64,000 bases of DNA from contig JAJHZJ010000013.1 in NCBI GenBank assembly GCA_023548195.1, forward strand, positions 2,613,001 through 2,677,000, in the 5' to 3' direction. Every line of letters starts with the position of its first letter. Position 1 is the stretch's first letter. The DNA comes from Bettongia penicillata ogilbyi. Lineage: Eukaryota > Chordata > Mammalia > Diprotodontia > Potoroidae. Shown in pieces: positions 47,054 through 58,184 of this stretch. The notes below the pieces were generated by a model. That model saw only the letters and a list, made by a program, of their open reading frames with translations, was not told the DNA's origin and did not search any database. Both the position numbers and the translations under genes were made by a program.

Positions 47054-47195
47054 AGGTCTCTGCATAAAGCCCCTGAGGGAACTGAGCCTGGGAGGCGGCC
47101 CTTCCCCTACCCGCCCCATTACTGAAGGTCTCTGCATAAAGCCCCTGAGGGAACTGAGCGTGGGAGTCAGTCCTGCCCCCACCCAAACACCAGAA
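47054..47195 (+). repeat. 5'UTR monomer-like repeats, two units of 72 bp (copy 2)
   Basis: AGGTCTCTGCATAAAGCCCC starts at 47054 and again at 47126. The first ~45 bases of the two units are nearly identical. Confidence 0.88.
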
Positions 47196-47327
47196 CTTAA
47201 GCTCACATTGAATAGCAGCTGCGCCTGCCACGGAAAGCCCATTTGAATCTCAGACTCCAAGCACTAGCTGGGCAGATCTAGGTGGGGGTGGACAGGAATC
47301 TCAGAAGTCAAGTAACTGGCTGGGAAA

Positions 47328-48438
47328 ATGCCCAGAAAAAGGAAGCAAAATAAAACCATAGAGAGCTACTTTGATGGGGTGTAGATGTTCCCATCTTTCA
47401 ATTATGATGAGGAAATATTCTTACCATCAGGGAAAGACGTGGAGCTCGGGGCCTCTGTATCCCAGACATCCCAGATTGATGTCCGGTGGGCTCAGGCCAT
47501 GGAAGAGCTCAGAAAGGATTTTGGAAATCAAGTTAGACAGGTGGAGGAAAAACTGGGAAGAGAAATGAGAGAGATGCAAGAAAAGCATGAAAAATGGGTC
47601 AATACCTTGGTAAAGGAGACCCAAAAAAATGCTGAAGAAAATTAACACCTTGAAAAATAGGCTAACTCAATTGGCAAAAGAGTTTCAAAAAGTCAATGAG
47701 GAGAAGAATGCTTTCAAAAGCAGAATTAGCCAAATGGAAAAAGAGGTTCAAAAGTTCACTGAAGAGAATAGTTCTCTCAAAATTAGAATGGAACAGATGG
47801 AGTCTAATGATTTTCTGAGAAACCAAGAAATCACCAAACAAAACCAAAAGAATGAAAAAATGGAAGAGAATGTGAAATATCTCATGGGAAAAACAACTGA
47901 CCTGGAAAATAGATCCAGGAAAGACAACTTAAAAATCATGGGACTACCTGAAAGTCATGATCAAAAAAAAAGCCTAGACATCATCTTCCATGAAATTATC
48001 GAGGAAAACTGCCCTGAGATTCTAGAACCAGAGGGCAAAATAAGTATTGAAAGAATCCATCAATCACCACCTGAAAGAGATCCAAAAAGAGAAACTCCTA
48101 GGAACGTTGTGTCCAAATACCAGAGTTCCCAGGTCAAGGAGAAAATATTGCAAGCAGCTAGAAAGAAACAATTCCAGTATTGTGGAAATACAATCAGGAT
48201 AACACAAGATCTAGCAGCTTCTACATTAAGGGATCGAAGGGCATGGAATAGGATATTCCAGAAGTCAAAGGAACTAGGACTCAAACCAAGAATCACCTAC
48301 CCAGCAAAACTGAGTATAATACTTCAGGGGAAAACATGGTCTTTCGATGAAACAGAGGATTTTCAAGCATTCTTGATGAACAGACCAGAGCTGAAAAGAA
48401 AATTTGACTTTCAAACACAAGAATCAGAAGAAGCATGA
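47328..48438 (+). pseudogene. ORF1 of HAL1-like copy 2, broken
   Basis: Starts MPRKRKQNKTIESYF at 47328. A TAG at 47382-47384 stops it after 18 codons, in the same frame as the following MFPSFNYDEE. A second lesion is one extra A in the GCTGAAGAAAATTAACACC region (near 47638), where copy 1 has GCTGAGGAAATTAACACC. This shifts the frame and meets TAA at 47643. From 47629 the other frame is open for 269 residues to 48438 and holds the coiled-coil end, the RNA-recognition part (NLKIMGLPESHD) and the C-terminal domain, ending QTQESEEA. Copy 2's C-terminus runs three codons past the copy 1 stop. Not able to make the full protein. Confidence 0.9.
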
Positions 48439-48562
48439 AATAGTAAACAGCAAAGAGAAGTCAGAAGGGACTTACCAGAAGTGAACTGTTTACATTCCTA
48501 CATGGAAAGACAATATTTGTAACTCTTAAAACTTTTCAGTATCTGGGTAGTTGGTGGGACCA

Positions 48563-48625
48563 CACACACATACACACACACACATGTACATGCATGCATG
48601 CACACACATACATACATGCACGAAC
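48563..48625 (+). repeat. CA/TACA microsatellite in the 3'UTR of copy 2
   Basis: Element-internal tract, same position as in copy 1. Confidence 0.9.
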
Positions 48626-49361
48626 ATACAGAGACAGAGAGCACAGAGTGAATTGAATAGGATGGGACCATATCTTAAAAGAAATTAAGGTAAATGGTGA
48701 GAGAGAAATGCAATGGGAGGAAAGAGGGTGAAATGGAATGGGTAAATTATCTCTCATTCAAGAGGCAAGCAGGAGATTTTTTAGTGGAGGAAAACAGGAG
48801 AGCTGAGAAAAAAACAAGAAGTTTACCCTCATCACATTCGACTAAAGGAAGGAATAAAATGCACACTCATTTTGGTATGAAAACCTGTCTTACAATACAC
48901 GAAAGTGGGGGAGAAGCAGATAAGCAGGGTGGGGATGATGGAAGGGAGGGCAATGGGAGGAGGGAGCAATTTGAAGTCAACATTTGGGGAGGGACAGGAT
49001 CAAAAGACAGAATAGAAACAATGGGGGGCAGGATAGGATGGAGGGAAATACAGTTAGTCTTACACAACACAACTATTATCGAACTCATTTGCAAACTACA
49101 CAGATAGGGCCTATATTTAATTGCCTGCCTTCCCAAAAGGAATGGGTGGGGAGGGAGGGATGGGGAGAATTTGGAACTCAAAGTATTAGGAACAACTGTT
49201 GATTATTGTTCTTGCTACTAGGAAATAAGAAATACAGTCAATGGGGAATAGAAAGTCATCTGGCCCTACAGGACAAAAGAGAAGATGGGGACAAGAGAAG
49301 GGAGGGATGATAGAAGAGAGGGCAGATTGGTGATAGGGAAAATTAGAATGCTTGGTGTATT

Positions 49362-49386
49362 GGGGTGGGGGAGGGGATAAAAGGGG
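49362..49386 (+). promoter_or_regulatory. G-quadruplex-capable 3'UTR tract, copy 2
   Basis: Four runs of at least four G: GGGGTGGGGGAGGGG, then GGGG after ATAAAA. Confidence 0.55.
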
Positions 49387-49459
49387 ACAAAAATTGGAAC
49401 CCAAAATTTTGTGAAAATGTATGTAAAAAGTTAAATAAATAAATTTTTATTAAAAAAAG

Positions 49460-49476
49460 AGAAAGTATCACATATC
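49460..49476 (+). repeat. Target-site duplication, right, HAL1-like copy 2
   Basis: AGAAAGTATCACATATC, identical to 46585-46601. Confidence 0.95.
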
Positions 49477-49559
49477 CATATTTCTCCTTTACTCATGCAA
49501 ATGAAGTAGAGGGATGTGAAGAATAAGACAAATTATGGAGAGGAAAATTTCATCTTAAA

Positions 49560-49735
49560 GAAAGAAAAAAAATCTCCCTAACCACTGGCAGCACCCAAAA
49601 GTTGGAATGGGCTCCCCTGGGAAATAATGAATTCTCTTATCTCTAGTGATCATCAAGTAGAGGATGTAGAAGGAATATTTGTAAAGTACTTGGACTTGGA
49701 CTAGATGGCCTCTGAAATTCTGTGATTCTGTGACA
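49560..49735 (+). mobile_element. CR1/L3-type LINE 3' end, sense
   Basis: 'ggcagcacccaaaagttggaatgggctcccctggg' and the end 'ggactagatggcctctgaaattctgtgattctg' are the hallmark 3' end of CR1/L3 LINEs of amniotes. Confidence 0.85.
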
Positions 49736-49965
49736 TGGCTATGTGGCATGATTGAGGACTGATTTTGGAGCTAGCCAGTCATGAGTTCAAATCCGTCTCA
49801 GACAGTCATTTAACCTCTCTCTGCCTCAGTTTATTCAACTGTAAAATGGGAGTAATAACATTGCCTTTCTCACAGGATTGTTGTGAGGCTCAAAGGAGAT
49901 AATATTTTTAAAGCTCTTTGCAAATCCTGAAGCATTATGTAAATATTAGCTACATTTCATTTTCA
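49736..49965 (+). mobile_element. MIR-type SINE, sense, near full length
   Basis: 'gagttcaaatccgtctcagacag', 'cctcagtttattcaactgtaaaatggg', 'ggattgttgtgaggctcaaaggagataata' and 'aaagctctttgcaaatc'. Confidence 0.85.
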
Positions 49966-50159
49966 TAGAAAAAGAAACTAAGTATCTAGAAGAAATTATT
50001 TTAAAAATATAGTAATTCTGAACCAAATGGAGTTTATTTATGACAGACTTTCTTGGAATCTTGTAAATGACATCCTTATTGTCTCTGTTTTCTTACCGTC
50101 TCTTGTTCAAATTACTAGTAAATATAATTACTGTTATTATTCCCCTCCCTAATTTGTAC

Positions 50160-50345
50160 AATGCCATGCAGTTTATATGAGGACTTTCCTATGCATTGTT
50201 ATTTGATCTTTTGACAGATGAGGAAACTGAAGGATGGAAAGGTTAAGTAACTCGTCTGAACTCCTATGGAGACTGAATGGCCAACCCAGAACTTCAACTC
50301 AGGTCCTTTGATTCTTCTACAAGACCATAATGCCTCCTAGGTAAG
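50160..50345 (-). mobile_element. MIR/CORE-SINE, antisense
   Basis: 'gacagatgaggaaactgaagg', 'ggttaagtaactcgtctg' and 'aacttcaactcaggtcctttgattcttctac' in reverse order. Confidence 0.8.
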
Positions 50346-51789
50346 GGGATAGCACTTAATACTAATCCGAAATAAATGATTTCCCATATAGAGGTGGATT
50401 TACTATAAGTGACTTTTGGAAATGGTACTTGAGTAATTTGAATTAATGGTTTCATACCTTTATTGCTTTAATTTTTCTGATTGGTCTCATTATGGTGGTC
50501 ACTTAAAACTGACCTTTATTTTTCTATCCCTTTCTTATAATGTTTCCTTATACTGCCTGTCTCCCTTTGCTTTCTTTGCATTTTGCCCTGACCAGTCTGA
50601 ATCCCTAAACTTAGTGGGTTCAATTTGCTTTTAGAATAATTGGCTTAATTTTTACTCAAGGAAAACACGCAATTGATTTCTTGTTCAGGAAACTGAAATA
50701 ATTCAGACCTTATTTTCTAGTACTGACAACTTTGTTCAATTGATCTTATTATCTTTATATTTCTTCCAGTGATAGGAAATTACATGTTAGATGGTTAATA
50801 AATGCTTGTTGAATGAATGTTAATGGCCAGTCATTTAGGGCTCCAGAAGAGCTACTCAGAAAGACAGGAAAAAAAAAATAATAGCAGGACATGAGCTAGA
50901 TAGATAGAAGGTTTGCCTGAGAAAAGATTCCACTATTTTGGCATTCTTTGGTTCCTTTGTTTTAACCTTCTCATCTGTCCTTCTCAGGTACTAGATTGGA
51001 ATCTTTGCTATTTTGACAGTGTTGTTTAATTCTACTGTCTTGTATAACAGACCATTGAGAAGTTGTTTTGTATGAAGCGGTAAAGTTTATCAGCTGACCC
51101 ACTACCTGAACCTTACTGCCTTGCCTGTGGCCCTCACCCTTGGAATATGGACACTGTCATTCTTCTATTGCCTTTCCTTTTCTCCCCTCACCTAGCATGA
51201 TCTGTTTTAAAATCATTGCCATTGATTCCACCTTCCCCACCACTACCCCCAACCCCACCTTAGGGAGAGATTTCTCTTAGCTTGTGTGGAGGAGAGCAAT
51301 GGGGAAAAAGGCTTTGTGACCACAACAGCAGTCCATGCCCTGTTTGACAGGCACTACGATATTAAACTCAAGTTTTGGCCTAGGGGAAAAGGACCAGACC
51401 CATATTTCTCTCACTTTGGGAAGTTATGTTTTATTGAAGGGGAAATAATATATTCATATAAAATATGAAATCATATTCTCTATCATATAGCTTCAGGGCC
51501 CCCAGCAAGTATGACCCCTTGACAATTCTGAGAGATGGCGGGGAAGAGGTCTATCTGTTCACTGTCCCTTTTTCTCCCTTTCTCCCTGCTCCTGTATCTT
51601 GCAGCAACCTAGATTCACAGTTATGATGGACCAAACCTTTACCTAAGCCGGCATTCAAAACTAATTAAACAAAATTATAAATGTCACTTTGAAGAACAGA
51701 GATAAGCTTTGGAATGCGAACTCACTCTCCCCAAGAGGAAAAGCGAAGATGAGAAGGGGAGAGGAGGAAGCATTAATGTTATTATTGTT
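50346..51789. other. No recognised gene; L2 tail at 50775-50825
   Basis: 'gttaataaatgcttgttgaatgaatg' is the L2 terminus. The 60-residue frame at 51286-51468 has no recognisable relatives known to me. The remainder is unassigned. Confidence 0.45.
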
Positions 51790-52640
51790 CTCAAAACATT
51801 TGAATAGACAAGTATTTATCAAGTACTTACTATGTCCCAGACAGGTGCAAAGAGGCCCTGTTCTTACAGAATTCACCTTTTAGTGGGGGGGGAATTCCAT
51901 GCATAACATTGTACATACAAGATATACATAGATGTGTCGATGAGAGATAATCTCAGAGCACTGGGGATGAGTGGGAGGAGAAGGTTTGGAAAGGCCCCTT
52001 GAAGAAGATGGAATTTGAGCTGAGTTCTGAAATAAGCCAAGGAAACCAGGCATTTGAGGTAAGGGGGTTATCAGTGTAGAGAACTGAATGAAAGTGAGAA
52101 AAGTGGACAAGACTTGGCAAGTGTTTGAGCAAACGAATTTGGTAAACTAAGAAGCTGAGGATGACTCTGAGGTTGAAACCTGGATGGCTAAAAGAATTGT
52201 GGTAACAGTGACAAATATAGTGAAGTTTGGAGGAAAGATAGGTTTTGGGGTAAAGATGATGGGCTGAGTTTTGGACATATTGAATTTAAAATATCTATAG
52301 AGCATCCTTTACAAAATGTCTGGTAGGCAGTTAATGATATGAGCCTTGAGCTCAGGAGAAAGAGCAATGTTCTGAGAATCATCTGTATAGACCTGATCAT
52401 TGAACCCATGGCACCTGATAGAATTACTGAGTCTTATATGTAGAGATAAGAGAAGAAGGGTGAGGAGAGGGCATTGGGACACACCCACAGAAAGGATATG
52501 GATAAAGTCCTAGCAAAGGAGACTAAGAATGAAGAGCCAGACAGGCAACAAAACCAGGACAGAGTAGTGTCACTGAAACTAAGAGAGGAGAGGGTGGTCA
52601 ATACTTGGAAGTGTTCCAGAGAGTCAGGAAATATGAGAAT
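51790..52640 (-). mobile_element. L2 LINE ORF2 and 3' end, antisense
   Basis: 'caagtacttactatgtcccagac' (3' end), 'gaaaggccccttgaagaagatgg', 'gatgactctgaggttgaaacc', 'ttttggacatattgaatttaaaatatc', 'ctggtaggcagttaatgatatgag' and 'ctagcaaaggagactaagaatgaag'. One of the two longest L2 remnants; no insertion seen. Confidence 0.85.
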
Positions 52641-52654
52641 TGCATGGAGTGGAA

Positions 52655-52715
52655 GGTTGAATCAGATGTGACATTGAGGGTTCCTTTCAATTCTGAGTTC
52701 CTATGATTTGCATAT
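52655..52715 (+). mobile_element. CR1/L3-like tail fragment
   Basis: 'ggttccTTTCAATTCTGAGTTCCTATGATT' with the family's final words; very short. Confidence 0.5.
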
Positions 52716-52864
52716 CTTATCAAAGGGTAGTGATATAGTCTAGTAGCCTCTATTTTACCTTCTCAAAATATCTGCACACTCTAAAGTAAAATAGGGAAAC
52801 CTAGCAAATGTCACTGTGAACTAATGTTTTTTCCAAATTTGTCTTTGTCACTGAGGGACCTTGA

Positions 52865-53195
52865 AGGAGAATAGAAGTCATATTGGACTTTGAGTCAGGA
52901 GACCTGGGTTTAGTCCCACCTCCACCATCTCCCATTTTAACTTTGAGACCATTGGCAAAATATTTAATCTTTGAGATTCCATTTCCTCACCTGCAATATG
53001 GTCATTATATCTGAAAGCTACTAGATCTTGGGGTTTATATAGATGCAGCTTGGTACTAGGTCTAAAGGTTCAAATGTTCACATCTCTGATACTTGTAATC
53101 TTGAACAAGTATTTGCCAAATGAGGGGATTAGACCAGGTAGCTTATGAGATTCCTTTCTAGCTCTAAATTGATGACCCTATATAAGTTTTCATGA
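52865..53195 (+). mobile_element. MIR/CORE-SINE pieces, sense
   Basis: 'ttggactttgagtcaggagacctgggtttag' and 'tttcctcacctgcaatatggtcatta' of the head and middle. 53125-53195 resembles the end of a MIR-type SINE ('gattagaccaggtagcttatgagattcctttctagctctaaa'). Confidence 0.75.
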
Positions 53196-53287
53196 TTCTC
53201 ACTGGAGATTGGGGTAGGGAGAGATTGGAAGAGGAACTTAAGAAATCATCTACTCCTACTACTAGTACTACTGCTACTTTTGGATGC

Positions 53288-53500
53288 TGCTTAGTTGTTT
53301 CATTCACGTCCACCTCTTCTTGACTCCACTTGGAATTCTCTTGGCAGAGATACTTTTTCTTTCTCCAGCTCATTTTACAGATGAGGAAACTTAGATAAAC
53401 AGGATGAAGTGATTTGCACAGCCTAGTGTGTGTCTGAGTCCAGATTCGAACTCATCTTTCTAACTTTAGGTCTGACTATCCACTGCATTACCTAGATGCC
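53288..53500 (-). mobile_element. SINE-A, antisense
   Basis: 'ctgcttagttgtttcattcacg' tail, 'acagatgaggaaacttag' and 'tccagattcgaactcatctttc' of the head. A short (AAT)n run follows. Confidence 0.8.
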
Positions 53501-53554
53501 CATAATAATAATAATATTAGTAATGATGCAGCAGAAACATGATGCATTGTTTTT

Positions 53555-53830
53555 GTAGCATGGCAGCAAGGTGACATAGTTGATAAGAGCACTGGGCCAA
53601 GCGTTAGGAAGACCTGAGGCCAAATCTGACCTCAGATAAATGCGTGACCCTAGGCAAGCACTTAACCCTTTTCTGCTTAATTTTCCTCATCTGTAAAACA
53701 GGAATAATAATAACACCTCCTTCACACTATTGTTACGAGGACTAAATCAGATAATATTTGTAAAGCACTTTGTAAATCTTAAAGCATCATTTAAATAAAT
53801 GCTAGTTCATCTTCATCATTATCAGTATAG
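53555..53830 (+). mobile_element. MIR-type SINE, sense
   Basis: 'gcatggcagcaaggtgacatagttgataagagcactgggcc' head, 'tttcctcatctgtaaaacaggaataataataacacc' and 'taaagcactttgtaaatcttaaagc'. Confidence 0.85.
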
Positions 53831-54044
53831 CAAAGTGGACTGTGGTCAGCTTTTACCTTTCCTTTGCAGATATTTCTAGTTTCTTTTAAGAAACTTCTCA
53901 GAGTCTGAGTGGTGGATAGGACAGGACAGGATTGTGGGAGACTGGAGTTGAAAGGCAAATAGAGAGAGGTGTGAATGTTTATCTTCTAACAAAGAAAGAT
54001 TTTTGGGGAGGTGTGAACACAATGGGGGGGCACACTACTTTTGT
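53831..54044. other. No recognised feature
   Basis: Short unassigned spacer between SINEs. Confidence 0.4.
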
Positions 54045-54295
54045 CATTTAATCAGTTAGTTACATCCAGCTCTTCCCTGACTCTATTTGGGGTTTTCTTG
54101 GTAGAGATACTGTAGTGGCTTGCCCTTTCCTTCTCCAGGCCATTTTATAGATGAGGAAACTGAGGCAAACAGAATTAAGTGACTTACCCTCACACAACTA
54201 GTAAGTGTCTGTGGCTGTATTTGAACTCAGGAAGATGAATGTCTCTTCCTGACTCCAGCCTGGGCACTCTACCCACTGCACCTCTTAGTTGTCCA
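54045..54295 (-). mobile_element. SINE-A, antisense, full length
   Basis: 'ctctatttggggttttcttggtagagatac' to 'gcactctacccactgcacctcttagttg'. Confidence 0.9.
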
Positions 54296-54579
54296 CACAA
54301 CTTATAGCCTGAGCCAAAGAAAAAAATAAATGAAGTTCTTCATCTAAACTCAGGTGGAGGTGACAACTGATATGTAGTTGAGACTGGTGAATCAGCATCT
54401 TTGTCTGTTTGCGGTATGGGGCTATGGATGTCTGACTGACCAAAGAATTAGAAAGGTACTCATTAGCCCAGAGGCTTATTGGCCTCCAGGATCTGAAATT
54501 GAAAGTGAGAAATGTATGGCAGTGATGGAAAAAGTCAGTAGCAGCAATGGATGTAGGCAGCCAACAGAACCTGGAACCA

Positions 54580-54655
54580 ACTGAACGAATTGTTAAATTT
54601 TCACTGTGTGCATTTATACCTCAGAAATTGGCAAGCATCAAAAGACAGACCTCAA
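54580..54655 (-). repeat. Unassigned dispersed repeat, copy 3, antisense and partial
   Basis: ATTTATACCTCAGAAATTGGCAAGC is the reverse of the TTTCTGAGGTATAAAT block of copies 1 and 2. Confidence 0.5.
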
Positions 54656-54935
54656 TTTATTATTTTTCTTTTTCTTTAATTTAGTAAATAGTATTTAATC
54701 TTTTTCCAATCACATGTAAATATAGTTTTCAACATTTATTTTTTATAAGATTTTGACTTCCAATTTTTTTCGCCCTTCCAACTCCCCTCCCCAAGATGGT
54801 AAGCAATCTGATACAGGTTATATATGTGCAATTATGTTAAACATATTTCCACATTAGTCATGTTGTGAAAGAAGAAACAGAACAAAAGGGAAAAGCCTTG
54901 AAAAAAAGTGAAAATGTTATATACATATAACATAT
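54656..54935 (-). mobile_element. LINE 3' terminus, antisense
   Basis: 'ccaatcacatgtaaatatagttttcaacatttattttttataag', 'caagatggtaagcaatctgatacagg' and 'catattagtcatgttgtgaaagaag'-like blocks. Same terminus as 8919-9095 but longer. Followed by a (TA)n run near 54917-54955. Confidence 0.6.
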
Positions 54936-55119
54936 ATATATATGTGTTTATATTAATACATGTAGGTCCTTTCCCCTTTTTGATTTATTGTTTTATTGAT
55001 GGTCTAAATTTAAGGAATTAGTACAGAAAATGTTAACACTGCCAACTAAACTTAAAAGTGTGTTGTATTAAAAAGTGTGTTACATTCCCTCCTCCCCCGC
55101 AATCCCCCAACAGCTGGTC

Positions 55120-55290
55120 ACTGAACATTTACCAGCACAGCCTTTTCAAAGGCCCCTTAAAAAAGATGGCATGTGGTCTGAGTTTTAAAAGAAACAAGGC
55201 AGAAGTAAAGAGAGAAAGCACTCCAGGTACATGGGAACAATTCATGCAAAGGCCTGGGATGAGGAGCTCATAGGTGAGAAACAAAATGAA
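55120..55290 (-). mobile_element. L2 fragment, antisense
   Basis: 'ggccccttaaaaaagatggcatgtggtctgagttttaaaag' and 'gaacaattcatgcaaaggcctgggatgagg' resemble the L2 region at 51985-52110. Confidence 0.65.
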
Positions 55291-55499
55291 GTTCAGTCTG
55301 GATAATCCACAGATGGGACAGGGAAGGACAGTAATATATAACATGGTTTGGGGTCAGTTGTGAAGGATCCAAAGAGAAGAGCTATTCAATCATTCGATCC
55401 TTATAGTATCCCTATGAGATGCTTAGTGTATGTATTATTATTGAATTTTCTAGATAAATTAAATCCTCTGCAGAGAAGGAAACTGAGTTCCAAAGACAG

Positions 55500-55960
55500 G
55501 AGTTGTTTTGCCAGCTCCTTTAATCTTACCAAAACTAATCTACCATTTGTTGATGTTCTTCTTCCTTGTTTCCTCCTTTTCATCAGTCATTCCCTCTCTA
55601 GCTTTCAGCTTCAACTATTACCTTTCTTCTGGTTCTTTCTTTGCCTATAAACATACCTTGGTCTCTGCTATACTGCAAAAACCTTCATTAGACCATATTA
55701 TTCACTCTAGATGTCATCCTCTATTTCTCCTCTTGTGTCACCCACTCACTCCTTAATCTCTTGAGATTTAGTTTCCATCCTAAATATTATGCTGAAATTC
55801 TTCTCTCTAGTTACCTCTTAACTGTCAATTTCATTGGTTTTAGTGCTCATACTTCTGGACCTTTATTGAGCACTCAACAATGTGGGCCACTTTTTTTTTT
55901 AATATTCTTGGTTTCTATAACTGCTCTTCTAGATCTTCGTAGATGTATTCATTGAAGTCA
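55500..55960 (+). mobile_element. L2 ORF2 (reverse transcriptase region), sense
   Basis: 'ttgcctataaacataccttggtctctgctata' and, further on, 'attatgctgaaattcttctctctagttacctcttaactgtcaatttcattgg' follow the known order of L2 ORF2 before and within the reverse transcriptase. Unlike the other long L2 pieces here it is on the plus strand. Confidence 0.75.
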
Positions 55961-56084
55961 TGGGAGCGAGGTCACTATGGGAGTGTCAATAGAGAAGAGA
56001 GGAAAACCAATTACAAAAACTTAGGGGATAGGGGAAGAAAAATCAATCAGTGAAGAAGAAAGAAGAGATCAGAAAGACAGAAAT

Positions 56085-56090
56085 CTAAGA

Positions 56091-56126
<36 letters not shown>

Positions 56127-56226
56127 CAGAGACAGAGAGACAGAGAGAGACAGAGAGAGACAGAGAGAGAGAGAGAGAGACAGAGAGAGAGAGAGAGACA
56201 GAGAGAGACAGAGAGAGACAGAGAGC
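56085..56226. repeat. (GA)n/(GACAGA)n microsatellite
   Basis: Long purine tract of AGAG and ACAGAG units. The minus-strand SLSL-type frame is an artefact. Confidence 0.97.
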
Positions 56227-56334
56227 TGCCTACAGTACTGAGATAATAAATAACTTTCAGGCTCAGATATATAAAAGAAGGGAGACTTGAATCCAGACTT
56301 TCTAGCTTCAAGGCCAGCTCTTTATCTACTATAC

Positions 56335-56362
56335 CAGGAGTGGGGAACATGCAGCCACTATT
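56335..56362. mobile_element. Terminus of the fold-back DNA element
   Basis: CCAGGAGTGGGGAACATGCAGCC matches the left end of 18594-18794 and stops after about 25 bp. Confidence 0.5.
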
Positions 56363-56374
56363 TATGTACATGTC

Positions 56375-56485
56375 ACATTACCTATTAGATGGTGAGCTCC
56401 CTAAGAATAGGGACTGCATTGTTTTCATTTTTGTATCCTTAGAATGAGCACATAGTAGGTGCTTAATCATTACTGAATTGCCTCT
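56375..56485 (+). mobile_element. L2 3' end, sense
   Basis: 'tagatggtgagctccctaagaatagggactg', 'tttgtatccttagaatgagcacatagtaggtgcttaat'. A canonical L2 terminus. A second short one lies at 56880-56920 ('agtaggtgctcaataaatgctcgttgactgg'). Confidence 0.9.
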
Positions 56486-57309
56486 GGTCATGTCATTCTT
56501 TAGCCCCATGGTTCCAAAAAACTGAGACCATGATCCCTGGTCTTATGTCTCCTTCTCTGGCACGTTTCCCAGTATTGATAGTTTCTTGCTTTTCATATTT
56601 AGCTAATTGTTAATGACAGAAAACCAGAGCAATCTTGGCTGTGGGTCTGATATCTCAATCCTCCTTGGGACTGGAGTATTGGAATTTTAGAATCTTAAGG
56701 GACCTTAGAAATAAATGTCATACTGAAGCCTAGGGAGGTGATGTAGGGAGAAAGAATCTTCCCAAGGTCATCTTTATGGATTTAATTGCCTAAATCAACC
56801 TTTCTGAAGTTATTCTTCCCATGGAGGAGGAATGTTCCTAAGGTCATCCTTACTGACTAAATAATTTATCATATTGTCTGATTATAGTAGGTGCTCAATA
56901 AATGCTCGTTGACTGGCCATCTCCTTATTTTTAGGTGTATAATGTTAGTGAAAAGACTCATATAATTCAAATGAAAATTGGTTTAAATAATAATAATAGC
57001 TGCATTTTACTTTATTTGCAAAATATTTGACACAAATTTAATCCTTGCAAAAGCCATCTAAAATTCAGTGATTCTATGAATGTACCAAATTAAGAATTGG
57101 TCATCATGTTGACACTGTATGAGTTGCCTTTTTGGGATACCCATTGTTAAAGAACAAGACCTAAAATAATAGCTGCAGAGTTGAACAAGAAGTTAGGGAA
57201 GCCATTACAGTCTCCCCTCCCCCAACCAACTCATTTTACAGGTCAGGAAACACAGACATGGAGATATTAAGTGACTTGCTGTAACAGTAAATACCCTGAC
57301 ATACTTGGG
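56486..57309. other. Unassigned with ancient SINE/L2 scraps
   Basis: 56690-56760 resembles MIR3 ('ttttagaatcttaagggaccttagaaataaatgtcat') and 57230-57300 a reverse MIR piece ('tcattttacaggtcaggaaac'). Confidence 0.5.
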
Positions 57310-57860
57310 GCAGAGCTGCTATCCTAGATTCTTTGATTGGCTTTTCTAAAAGGAAAGGCAACTTTTGAGGGGTTAACAATCACTTTAATCAAGCACCTGT
57401 ATCATTCACTTAGTTCATGGGATAAAGTTAGCACCCTGAACTTCAGAGAAAATACAGAGAAGTCTAAATCAACAGACAGCACTTCCAAACTGTCTGACAG
57501 TAAGCAATACTTACATCACAAATCAACAGACAGATGCAACTGCCTGACCATACATAATAGTTTACCAGAGAGGGAAGCACAAACATCTGGGTTTTCAAAG
57601 AGGGGGGTTGGGGAGGATGCTTAGTGGCTTCCCATAGTCCTGGTCTGGCCAATCAAACACTTCCAGTCTGTAAGTCCCAAAGTAAAATCTCACCTCCGAG
57701 TGCTTATGTATTTTTTAGAGCTAGAGGGTATCACAACCCCCAGAGAACCAGTACCTCATTAACAAAAGGTGTGGGCCTTCCTACAAATCTTCCCAGGCTC
57801 ATTAGTGGATGGGGAAGATCTTTAATCACATTGTTAATCAGAGGCACTTGATTATACTAA
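57310..57860. other. Unassigned, possible LTR or other interspersed repeat
   Basis: Balanced composition, with 'ggggttaacaatcactttaatcaagcacc' at one end and 'cacattgttaatcagaggcacttgatta' at the other. These are partly inverted (TTAATCAAG against CTTGATTA). No domain or frame of note. Confidence 0.3.
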
Positions 57861-57879
57861 AACAAAAAATACATTATCA

Positions 57880-57985
57880 ATACACTTGCTCAGTCACATA
57901 GCTAGTGAGGGCCTGACCCAGTATTTGAACACAGTCTTTTTTGACAGCAAGTCTCATACTTCATCTACTGCACTATCTAGCTGCC
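57880..57985 (-). mobile_element. SINE-A/MIR head fragment, antisense
   Basis: 'cagtcacatagctagtgagg' and 'ctactgcactatctagctgcc', the reverse of a tRNA-type SINE head. Confidence 0.7.
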
Positions 57986-58029
57986 ACTTATATCTCTGGA
58001 TATTTTAGGAATTAATTTTTTTCCCCTCA

Positions 58030-58090
58030 TAGTCTTAGAATTGAATTACTGTAAAGGACCTTAAACCATCTATTCAAATGCCTTCATTTT
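58030..58090 (+). mobile_element. Ancient MIR3-like SINE, left part, with target duplication
   Basis: 'attactgtaaaggaccttaaaccatctattc' then AAATGCCTTCATTTT (58076-58090), the target-site duplication of HAL1-like copy 3. It continues at 60951-61110. Confidence 0.75.
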
Positions 58091-58159
58091 TTTAAAAATT
58101 TATTTATTTATTTAACGTTTTACATTCATTTTCACAAAATTTTGGGTTCCAAATTTTCT

Positions 58160-58184
58160 CCCCATTTAACCCCTCCCCCACCCC
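58160..58184 (-). promoter_or_regulatory. G-quadruplex-capable 3'UTR tract, copy 3
   Basis: On the plus strand four C-runs (CCCC, CCCC, CCCCC, CCCC), so G-runs on the element strand. Conserved position. Confidence 0.55.

Larger units (their letters stand above)
46602..49459 (+). mobile_element. HAL1-like retrotransposon copy 2, full length
   Basis: 2858 bp with the same layout as copy 1: AGGGAGGTGGAGCC start, YY1-type site at 46614-46625, G/C-rich 5'UTR, ORF1 (47328-48438, broken), CA tract, purine-rich 3'UTR and an A-rich end with AAATAAATAAA. No ORF2. Perfect 17 bp target duplication. Confidence 0.9.

Noticed and set aside
46528..47246. Frames of 98-130 residues on both strands over the 5'UTR of copy 2
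   Set aside because: Same reason; none is kept in frame in the other copies.
51286..51468. 60-residue frame MEESNGEKGFVTTT... as a small gene
   Set aside because: Charge-balanced and not repeat-derived, but without any recognised relative or control sequence; chance is enough.
56069..56371. 100-residue SLSL-rich minus-strand frame that looks like a membrane protein
   Set aside because: Translation of the (GA)n/(GACAGA)n repeat.
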